A stretch of 64,000 bases of DNA, taken from Triticum aestivum. Lineage: Eukaryota; Streptophyta; Magnoliopsida; Poales; Poaceae. The first letter of the stretch is position 1; each line of letters starts with the position of its first letter. The DNA lies in NCBI RefSeq assembly GCF_018294505.1, contig NC_057796.1, positions 186,458,270 through 186,522,269 on the forward strand, given 5' to 3'. A program made the translations under genes and the position numbers. This document shows, piece after piece, positions 55,686 through 64,000 of this stretch. Below the pieces are notes generated by a model. That model was not told the DNA's origin. It ran no database searches and saw only the letters and a list, made by a program, of their open reading frames with translations.

Positions 55686-56106
55686 CACAACAACAATGCC
55701 CGACCTTATGGTCGTGGGCATGCTAACAACATTGATCTGAATGAAGCTCAAGACCAGCCTGCTACTATGATGGGTACGCTCCTTGTTAATTCAGTACCGG
55801 CTTCTGTTTTATTCGGGAGCATCGCATTCATTTATGTCAGAAAAGTTTGCATACACACACGACATTCGATGCGAGCCCATGAACACTCCGATAGTGGTAC
55901 GCACCCCTGCTGGCCGATGTCAAACTACCATGATTGATCGCGGCGTTCCCGTTGAGATTGAAGGGTTGGAATTCCTTGTTTCTCCCATTATTCTGGAGTC
56001 TTCCAATATTGACCTCATTCTGGGAATGGAATGGTTGAAAGCACATACTGCCTCTATCGTTTGCGCCACCAAGGACGTCACCTCCTACATCCTTCCGATG
56101 AGATAG
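55686..56106 (+). pseudogene. G4 aspartic protease, active site damaged
   Basis: ATMMGTLLVNSVPASVLF leads to the place where the DSGASHSF active site is normal, but the DNA reads TTATTCGGGAGCATCG. This fits a loss of about five bases that removes the catalytic Asp codon and shifts the frame. The following frame reads SGASHSFMSEKFAYTHD, GRCQTTMIDRGVPVEIEG and LILGMEWLKAHTASI, typical of chromovirus protease, ending at TAG 56104-56106. Confidence 0.83.
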
Positions 56107-56156
56107 TAAGCTACCATGCTCAGATTGTTCAAAACTCCGAAGCATGACTTTATGTC

Positions 56157-57700
56157 TTGAATGCATTGAATGCAGCACCTCTTGAGGGAATTGAAAAGAT
56201 TCTAGTTGTTCGTGACTTCCTAGACGTCTTTCCAGAAGAACTTCTAGGAATACCTCCTACTCGGGCTGTCGAATTCGTCATCGACTTGAAATCGGGCACC
56301 GTTCCTATCGCCAAACGACCCTACAAGATGCCACCTCATGAACTCCTTGAACTTAAGGAGGAAATTGACAAATCTCTTCGCAAGGTTTTCATTCGTCCAA
56401 GTTCCTCTACTTGGGGAGCACCTTCTCTCTTCGTCAAGAAGAAGGATGGAACGAATCGTTTGGTCCAAGACCATCGTCCTATCAACCAAGCTACAATTCA
56501 GAACAAATATCCCCTTCCTCGGATCAATGATTTGTATGATCAACTGACTGGTTCATCGATATTCTCTAAACTCGACTTGAGGTTGGGTTACCACCAGATC
56601 CGTGTTCGTAAAGAGGATATTCCAAAGACCGCATTCGTCACTCGTTATGGTTCTTACGAGTACACCATCATGTCTTTTGGCTTGACCAATGCTCAAGCCA
56701 CATTCTCCCATCTGATGAACTACATATTCATGGATTACCTCGACAAGTTCATCGTAGTCTATCTGGATGATATCCTGGTATATTCGAAGAAGAAAGAAGA
56801 ACATGTTGAACATCTTCGACTTGTTCTAGAGAAGCTTCGAGAACATCAACTTTATGCCGAGTATTCCAAGTGCGAATTCTGGTTACCCGAAGTCACCTAC
56901 ATTGGTCATGTTATCTCCAAGGATGGTATTGCCGTCAACCTAGAGCACGTTCGGGATATTCTTGACTAGACCCCTCCGAAGACTGTCAAGCAAGTCAGAA
57001 GCTTTCTCGGACTAGCCAGCTATTGTCGCTGCTTTGTCGAGAACTTCTCCAAGATCGCCAAGCCACCGACCAATCTGTTACACAAAGGCGTTAAGTTTGA
57101 TTGGACTGAAAAGTGTCAGGAAAGTTTCCAGGCACTCAAGGGCAAGCTGACATCTGCCCCAGTGCTTGCTCCCCCTGATTCTGACTTCGTCATCTATTGC
57201 GACGCTTCACGTCAAGGACTAGGCTGTGTCCTAATGCAAGAGCGCAGGGTGATTGCTTATGCCTCCAGTCAAGTGCGTCCTCACGAAGGGAACTGCCCAG
57301 TTCACGACCTTGAGCTTGTTGCGGTTATCTTTGCACTGAAGCTATGGTGACAGTACCTTCTCGGTAATCGTTGTGAGATCTTCACCGATCATCAGAGTCT
57401 GAAGTACCTGTTTACTTAGCCAGATCTGAACCTCCGTCAGCAGCGATCAATGGATGGAAGCTATTGCTGACTACAACTGCGGTATATCCTATACCCCTGG
57501 AAGGCTAATGTAATGGCCGATGCCTTCAGCCGCAAGTCTTATTGCAATAACCACATGGTTCATAAAGCACAACCCTGCCTTTATGAAGAACTTTGCAAGT
57601 TGAACCTTTAACTAGTTCCACAGGGTTCTCTGAATAACCTTGTACTGGAACCAACTCGTCTCAAAACAATTAAGTCTGCTCAAGCCAAAGATGCTCACTT
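56157..57700 (+). pseudogene. G4 reverse transcriptase and RNase H
   Basis: The open frame 56157-56969 carries [66 protein letters not shown] and the active site [11 protein letters not shown] (about 56758-56790). A TAG at 56967-56969 interrupts before [20 protein letters not shown]. RNase H follows in the same frame: [33 protein letters not shown], then stops at 57348-57350 and near 57418. EIFTDHQSLKYLF and ANVMADAFSRKSY mark its end, with frame changes. Confidence 0.9.
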
Positions 57701-57704
57701 TGAT

Positions 57705-59093
57705 TTGATGAAAAAGGATCTTGCCTTAGAGAAATCCAGAGATTTCTCACTTGGTGAAGATGGAACCTTATACTTCAAAGATCGCATTGTAGCACCCCGG
57801 TTCGAGCTTATGACAGAGAAGGTGATGAAAGAAGTGCATGACACCCCTCTCTCTATTCATCCGGGAAGTACAAAGATGTATCTAGACATCCGTCAGGAGT
57901 ACTGGTGGTCTAAAATGAAGCAAGACATTGCTCAATATATCAAAGAATGTGACGTTTGTCGTCGCGTCAAAGCAGAACATCAGAAACCGGCTGGACTTCT
58001 ACAACCGCTTCTGATTCCTAAATGGAAGTGGGATAAGATCCAAATGGACTTCGTCACTAGCCTTCCCAAGTCTCAGAAAGGTAACGATGCTATCTTTGTC
58101 GTCATCGACCAATTCTTGAAGGTTGCTCACTTTCTGCCAGTCAAGGAGACTATCACTGCTAGTCAATTAGCAAACTTGTATATCTCCAGAATTGTGTCAC
58201 TCCACAGCATTCCGAAGGAGATCAGTTCAGACCGCGGCAGTATATTCACTTCGAAGTTCTTTGATAGTTTCCAAGAGGAAATGGGAACTCATATTACCTG
58301 GAGCACTACTTATCATCCCCAATCCCAAGGCCAAGTTGAGCGAGTCAATCAAATTCTAGAAGACATGCTTCGGGATTGTGTTATTTCTTTCGGCAAGAAG
58401 TGGGAAGAATCTCTCCCTTATGCGGAGTTCTCTTATAACAACAGTTATCAAGCCAGCTTGAAAATGGCACCCTTCAAAGTGCTTTATGGACGTAAGTGCC
58501 GAACCCCTCTGAATTGGTCAGAAACTGGGGAACCGATGCTCATTGGTCCAGACATTATTCAACAAGCTGAAGAACAGGTTCGCATTGTCCGGGATAATCT
58601 CAAGGCGGCCCAGTCCCGCCAGAAGAGCAACTATGACCGGAAACACTGGGGTTCAACTTATCAACCTGGTGAACAAGCTTATTTGCGTGTCACTCCTTTG
58701 AGAGGCACTCATCAGTTCGGAGTCAAGGGCAAGCTAGCTCCATGCTACATTGGTCCTTTCCGCATTCTCTCCCGTCGTGGACTAGTGGCTTATCAAATGG
58801 AGTTGCGACCTCAGTTCTCTCACGTCCATGACGTCTTCCACGTGTCGCAACTTCGTCGTTTCTTCAAGGATCCGGAATGCGAAGTGGATCCGGAATTAAT
58901 TGAAATTCAAGATGATCTCACATACAAAGAGCATCCGCTCCGCATTCTTGAAGAAGCTGAACGTCGAACCCGCCAAAAGGTTACCAAGTTCCTCAAGGTG
59001 CAATGGTCGAATCATACTAAAGATGAAGCCACTTGGGAACGCGAAGATAACCTCCGAGCTGAATACCCCGACTTGTTCCCTTCTACCTCTTAA
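57705..59093 (+). CDS. G4 integrase with C-terminal chromodomain (open frame of 462 codons)
   Basis: This is the longest uninterrupted pol piece in the window. It has a zinc finger (LSIHPGSTKMYLDI, CDVCRRVKAEHQ), a D-D-E core (KIQMDFVTSLPKSQKGND, EISSDRGSIFTSKF, SQGQVERVNQIL), the GPFRILSRRGLVAYQMEL and VFHVSQLRRFF module, and a chromodomain tail (KFLKVQWSNHTKDEATWERE) ending DLFPSTS. ATG 57705 is only the first Met after a stop; in a live element this is the C-terminal part of the gag-pol polyprotein, so separate translation is unlikely. Confidence 0.88.
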   Translation: MMKKDLALEKSRDFSLGEDGTLYFKDRIVAPRFELMTEKVMKEVHDTPLSIHPGSTKMYLDIRQEYWWSKMKQDIAQYIKECDVCRRVKAEHQKPAGLLQPLLIPKWKWDKIQMDFVTSLPKSQKGNDAIFVVIDQFLKVAHFLPVKETITASQLANLYISRIVSLHSIPKEISSDRGSIFTSKFFDSFQEEMGTHITWSTTYHPQSQGQVERVNQILEDMLRDCVISFGKKWEESLPYAEFSYNNSYQASLKMAPFKVLYGRKCRTPLNWSETGEPMLIGPDIIQQAEEQVRIVRDNLKAAQSRQKSNYDRKHWGSTYQPGEQAYLRVTPLRGTHQFGVKGKLAPCYIGPFRILSRRGLVAYQMELRPQFSHVHDVFHVSQLRRFFKDPECEVDPELIEIQDDLTYKEHPLRILEEAERRTRQKVTKFLKVQWSNHTKDEATWEREDNLRAEYPDLFPSTS

Positions 59094-59116
59094 TTCTCGG
59101 GACGAGAATTTCTTTT

Positions 59117-59128
59117 AGAGGAGGAGAG
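59117..59128 (+). other. G4 polypurine tract
   Basis: AGAGGAGGAGAG lies immediately before the 3' LTR and is the plus-strand DNA primer site. Confidence 0.8.
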
Positions 59129-59129
59129 T

Positions 59130-61438
59130 TGTAACACCCCGGTGTAATGATGCTACAGAATCCCTGGGTTAAGTTAATCCTTTTGCTAAACAAGTGTTTG
59201 TTCATCATTGTCTCTTATCTCTTTCAAATTCCAGTTGAATTCAATTTCAAATTATGTGTGAAATTCAAAAATGCTCGAACATGAAAACTAAAATGTCCAT
59301 CATGTGGAAAGTATTCTTCTGGTGGTGAACCAACATTTTTGCAAAGTGTCTAAATAGCCTAAAATAGCTAAAACAGAAAGTTCTTAAAAGAAAAGGCAAA
59401 AGTTTAAAAAAAGAAAAGGAAATAAGAAGGGGTGCGACAACCCTTGGCCTCCCCTTGGGCTTCAGCCCATCCCAGCAGGCCGGCCCACCTACCTTTCCCC
59501 GGTCCTGTTCCCCTCCCCTTGTTCAATCGACCGAGGGCGCGCGTCCGCGCATCGCCGCCGGACCAGCTTGCCGTCCCCGTCGCCGAGACGATAAGGCTGC
59601 CTCAGATGCCTCGAGTTCCCCCATCACCTAACGCCACTCCACTCCCCCACTCGCCTGCCCTCCTCCCTGATCCATCCCCCGCTCACTTCCTCTCCCCCTC
59701 GTTCCCCATCGACGCCCGAGCACGGTCACCGCCGTTCTCCGTCGTCCCTGCGGCCACCGGCGTCCCCGAGCTCGGCAACCGAGCCTGGGAGGTGCGCCGT
59801 CCTTCGCTTCATCGTCCTCGTCCATCAGCTGGGGCCGGGGAGGTCGGCGACGTCGGCATCGCCCTCTTCCCCTTCTCGGTGGTCACCGGCGATCACCGGA
59901 GCCACAGGCCTCCCTCTGCGCTCCCGACCCCCAAGAGGCCTCCGTGTGCCTGCCCCGTAAGCTCCGCATCCTCCCTCCCCATCCAAGCTCCTCCTTCCCT
60001 AGCTAGCTGGTCGTAAGCGCCGGCTCCGCCGTCCGCCATTGCTGCCGCGCACGAGCTCCCAAGCTCCTCCTGCTCTGTTTAAAACCCGTAGCGCGCTCCT
60101 GGAGGAATGTTGCTACCACCTAGCCGCTTAGCCTTCTCAGAATCGAGCCGTAGCCACCCGCCTGCACGTTTCCGAATTCCGGCCGCCGCGGTACCTCGTC
60201 GTCCGGCCTTCTCCGGTCATTTTCGAGGCCCCGCGCTACCTCGTTTGGATGCGGCGCTCGACGCTCGTTCGATAGAGCCCCAAAACGCGCGGAACAGTGA
60301 CCCGAACGTCGCCGGTGTGCTCCGCTGTTTTTTTCGAGCTCGCCGGAGCTCTCTCCGCCAGGTGCGGGCCTTGCCCGGAGACGCTGACAGTGGGCCCCAG
60401 GACCCACTTTGACCCAGTTGACCGCGGTCAACCGCGATTACTGTTCACTTCTGAGGCTGATGTGCGGGCCCCACCGTTTAATCCTGTAATTAAAATGTTT
60501 TCATAATTAAAACTGATTAGTTTAGTTAATTAGTCCAAGACAGGTGGGGCCTTCGTGCTAAATAACTCTGTTTAGTTAGTTCTAAAACTCTGTTAACTCT
60601 CTGTCTATGACATGTGGGTCCCGCTGGACCTACAGGTCAGTTTTGACCTGGTCAGCGAGTCTGTTGACTGCTGACATCGTCCCCACCCAATGTTGTGGTC
60701 ATATTCCTTTTCTGCTAATTCTGTTAATTTAAATAATTTCAGAAAATGTTTTAAACTTTAGAAATTCATAGGAAATAAACCGTAACTCGGATGAAAATGT
60801 TTTCTACATGAAAGTTGCTCAGAAAAATCCAACGAATCCGAATAAGTGGTCCATTTACCTGTCAGATGCCTCTAAATGTCTAAACATGGAACATTCCCCC
60901 TCTGGTCCTCTGTGTGACACAGGTCCGGAACCGGGAATACAATCCCGGTTGAATTCCCCCTTCACCTATATCGTGTAGCCATACGTTAGTTCACCTCTAG
61001 CACCGCGTATTGCCATGTTATGCCTTGTGATGCCTTGTGTGCTCTGCATTTACTGTTTCTTCCCCCTGTTCTCTCCGGTAGACCCCGAGACCGATGTTGC
61101 CCCTGTGATCGACTACGTCTCCGACGACCCTTCTTCCTTTTCAGCAGAGCTTCCAGGCAAGCCCCCCTTTGATCAACCCGATATCGCCCATTCCATTCTC
61201 TCATGCTTGCATTAGATTTTGCTACTGTAATTGATTGCTCCTATTCTGATGCATAGCCTGCTTTTGTAACCTGCTGATTGCTACCTACCTGCTTATCCTA
61301 AACTGCTTAGTATAGGTTGGTTAGTGATCCATCAGTGACCCCCACCTCGTCCTTGTTGCCCCTGCTTCATCCTCGATGACTCGATCAACGTGATCGACGA
61401 CCAGAGCCCGACACCTCACATCACATCACGCCCCTTTT
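59130..61438 (+). repeat. G4 3' LTR, first 2.3 kb
   Basis: It starts TGTAACACCCCGGTG and matches 49718 to about 52052. Alignment ends after ATCACGCCCCTTTT, where new sequence (TCATGCGGAGC) begins. A small deletion relative to the 5' copy lies near 60355. Confidence 0.88.
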
Positions 61439-61441
61439 TCA

Positions 61442-62390
61442 TGCGGAGCATCCCACGATCATCCCCATGTACACGACGACTACTCCACAAGCCCCAAGTG
61501 TCCATAAGATGAGACCTCAAGCATACGCCATTGGACTTAAGGTGAACCCGCTGCTCTTCGAGATTTACATGAATATCCATTGGACTTGGTTGCTACCTCA
61601 CCATGGAACATTGTGCATCATTAGGTACGAGGGCAACCGCCACCAAGCATCTAGGAAGCTTCCCGGAGGCCAAAGAGAAGGACCGCAAGACCCAAGAGCT
61701 GACCGGAAGCGTCAAGATGAAGAAAAGGAAGTGTGCAGAAATTGCACTACCGGACAGTCCGGTCCCAACAGCGGACAGTCCGGTCGCACTAAAAATGCAC
61801 TACCGGACAGTCCGGTCCACACAGCAGACAATGCGGTGGCACACGAAAATGCATCTGTCCTCACCGGACTGTCCGGTCCTTACCACCGGACTGTCCGGTA
61901 GGCCCAGTTTTGCTACGAATTGGGCTAAAAAGCCCATGACCTCCGAGGCCCATACCCCTTCGCCCCTAGACTATATATTCCGTGCTCCTCTCAGTTTTTA
62001 GGGTTAGCTAAGATTAGACATTAGAGCTTAGCTCATGTATCTCCCCTTGTGGATTTCCACTTGAGGGAGAAGACTCCATTGGAGTTCAAGGCCTCCATTG
62101 GAGAAGATCCCTAGGGATTCAAGACCCCTTCTAGGGAAGGATCTATCTAGATCATCAAGACCTCATCTCCTTTGGATTTGGGATGAACTTTACCTTGTAT
62201 ATTTCCCTTTGTTGTTCTTGTACCTTTGTGGATCTTGTGTGATTGTGAGTCTAGTGGATGTGTGATTGGACTTGTTCTAGAGTGTTTTCCCCTTGTGATT
62301 TCCCCTCTTGTTCTTCGTGTTCTTCGCGTTCTTCGTGGATTCCCCTCCAATTCGTGAAAGATCTCCACTTAGGGTCTCCACCCTACAACA
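61442..62390 (+). repeat. 5' LTR of a further LTR retrotransposon (partial element)
   Basis: The proposed bounds are TGCGGAGCATCC to ACCCTACAACA. The right end is set by the adjacent primer site; the left is set by the end of G4 homology and is uncertain by a few bases. It contains six copies of (A)CCGGACTGTCCGGT-type palindromes at 61750-61905 and ATATATTC at 61973, a possible TATA area. Confidence 0.65.
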
Positions 62391-64000
62391 TCTTGGTATC
62401 ATGAGCCACGTTGATCACGAATTTAGAGTCTCCCCCACCATTTTCTAGCCTTGTTTTGCTTGATTTTGTCCTAAAAACCGAAAATCCCCACCAAAAATAG
62501 CCCCATTTTTTTGTGATTTGTTGGTTTGATGATGTTTTATTTATTTTGATCCATGGATTCGTTGTGTTTCGAGTGGATCTAGCTTCCCCACAAGTTTCCC
62601 CACCTTTCATCCACGAAATCTCCTCAATTTTGACCCCAAAATTATCCATTTCCGCCCAAAAATTTCAATTTCGTGCCTTCCCAACCCGCACCGGACTGTC
62701 CAGACCCCCGTACCGGGCTGTCCGCTCGCATCAGGAGCAAATTTCTCACAGACCGGACTGTCCGCTCTGCTATACCGGACTGTCCGCTCGAATCAGAAGG
62801 TTTTCGGATGAAGACCGGACTGTCCACTACCCAGGACCGGACTGTCCGCTAGTTCAAAAACTGCTTCGGCTGGTTTCTTGTTTTGGCCATATCTTCCACA
62901 TCCGGAGTCCGATTTTGACGTTCTTTAGCTCGTTGAGTAGCTATTGACATTCCCCATCCATCTAGATATGTTCCAACATCATTTGACTCCATAAATGTTT
63001 TGATATTTTGACATCTTTTCCTAGGCCATCGACCATATCATCCGCAAAACCACCGTAGCTCTCTGCAACCTAACCCATTTTGATCCATATAGCATTTGTG
63101 GTTGCTTGAGTGGTGACTTGAGTCTCCTAAGGTGTTTCGGCTACTTAGGGATGGTTGCTTCTTCATCAACCACCACCACCACTTCCGCATTGTCAACTCC
63201 GGAACCACCATCGCATTCCGCTACAACCATTTGACATTTGACATTTGAGATTTTGAGCTCGCGGTTTTTCCATTTCCTAAGGTGTTTCGGCTAATTAGGA
63301 ACGGTTCTACATCGAGAACACCGCCACTAATCATCGCCATGAGGTCGTCATCGACATTGACCACTTCACCATTTTGACAACCTAACCGTAAGCAAGAACG
63401 GTAACCTCTATCATCTTGGTATCATGGTATTCCATTCATTGTACATTCTTGCCATTACATTGTTAACCCCTTAGCCCATTTTGCGTCACTTGCCTATCGA
63501 GACTAGCCATTGAGTATTGCCGGCAACGTTACTTGTGCACATTAGTGATCCGTACCTTCCATTGCATACATACCATATCATATTGGTATCATCTTGGTAT
63601 CATCATATCATCCCTTGTGTCACAAGATTGTTCCCGCATATACACAATTGCTATCTTGGTTTGTGCATTTCGCATAGTGGCCATACAAAAAAAGAATAAG
63701 CTTGTAAGCAAAGAGAAAACAAAGAGCTTGTAAGCAATAGCCATAGCATCGCCACATTGCATATCATACTACCATATTGATCATCTTGGATCATCGTGTG
63801 CGAAACATCGGGAACCATACATAATAGCATACTTGGGATACAAAGTTTATCCATTTTGCATCTTATAGTTTGTGCACAAGTGTCGTATCCGCCTATTGAG
63901 CAATCGTGCTAGCGTCTCTCTTGAGTTGTGCAACACGAGCGTTTTCCGTGGATTCCACATTTTTTGCTCATTCCTTGGTTACACGACCCCATTTATCTAT
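62391..64000 (+). mobile_element. Internal leader of the right-edge LTR retrotransposon
   Basis: It begins TCTTGGTATCATGAGCC, a primer site close to the Met-i tRNA type (TGGTATCA). No gag start or domain is seen by base 64000. 62690-62860 carries six more CCGGACTGTCCGCT-type palindromes. The phrase CCTAAGGTGTTTCGGCTA recurs at 63127 and 63276, and ATCTTGGTATCAT recurs at 62390, 63414, 63579 and 63590. A long noncoding leader is likely. Confidence 0.6.

Larger units (their letters stand above)
49718..61438 (+). mobile_element. G4: chromodomain Ty3/gypsy retrotransposon with 4-kb LTRs
   Basis: The order is 5' LTR (49718-53746), primer site, gag, protease, RT, RNase H, integrase with chromodomain, polypurine tract and 3' LTR from 59130. 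The 3' LTR breaks off at about 61438, where another element starts; its rest should lie beyond the right edge. The left flank is GTCAG (49713-49717). A hAT MITE sits in the gag-protease region. Every gene except integrase has stops or shifts. Similar domains to G3 but a different LTR. Confidence 0.88.

Noticed and set aside
1..64000. A new defence, secondary-metabolism or other multi-gene system
   Set aside because: All multi-domain coding regions are retrotransposon or CACTA genes, and the remaining pieces are isolated broken single genes. I see no cluster that could form an undescribed pathway.

Overview
The window looks like intergenic DNA from a large grass genome, most likely wheat/Aegilops/barley (Triticeae). 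Nearly all of it is transposable elements nested inside one another. The clues are the element types: Tat-like and chromodomain Ty3/gypsy retrotransposons with 3-4 kb LTRs, a CACTA transposon with TTTGCCGTC subterminal repeats, solo LTRs, and a hAT-type MITE. The few non-transposon coding pieces are broken. I found no bacterial, organellar, rRNA or CRISPR features and no intact host gene. Family names come from memory and are tentative; boundaries rest on TG...CA ends, terminal repeats and target-site duplications (TSDs) that I checked by eye.

Layout, left to right. (A) 1-27678: a minus-strand Tat-like gypsy element (G1; its 3' LTR lies off the left edge) split by four insertions: a Copia-type solo LTR (261-1769, TSD TTCTT), a second solo LTR (1975-3180, TSD AGGTC), a complete plus-strand gypsy element without polymerase (G2, 3258-12396, TSD ACATG) and a 9.1-kb CACTA transposon (15130-24248, TSD TTA). 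Removing the insertions rejoins gag, protease, RT, RNase H and integrase of G1. (B) 27684-38452: a minus-strand chromodomain gypsy element (G3). G1 sits in its 3' LTR, and a 3.1-kb solo LTR (33635-36766) sits in its gag gene. (C) 38453-47844: two broken gene pieces, a short LTR and a ~235-bp tandem array, followed by a plus-oriented piece that looks like the missing half of the G3 5' LTR. The simplest reading is an inversion of about 9.3 kb with one breakpoint inside that LTR. (D) 47845-49717: unassigned DNA and a B3-domain pseudogene with its own TATA box. (E) 49718-61438: a plus-strand chromodomain gypsy element (G4) with 4.0-kb LTRs and a hAT MITE in its gag-protease region; its 3' LTR is cut at about 61438 by the start of another LTR element that runs off the right edge.

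How the genes work together: G1, G3 and G4 each once encoded gag, protease, RT-RNase H and integrase, and all now carry stops or frameshifts. G2 keeps gag-protease plus a spliced antisense gene, so it would have depended on another element for polymerase. The CACTA element carries a TNP2-like transposase with two stops and a frameshift, and a TNP1-like eight-exon gene with one stop. No element in the window appears able to move by itself.
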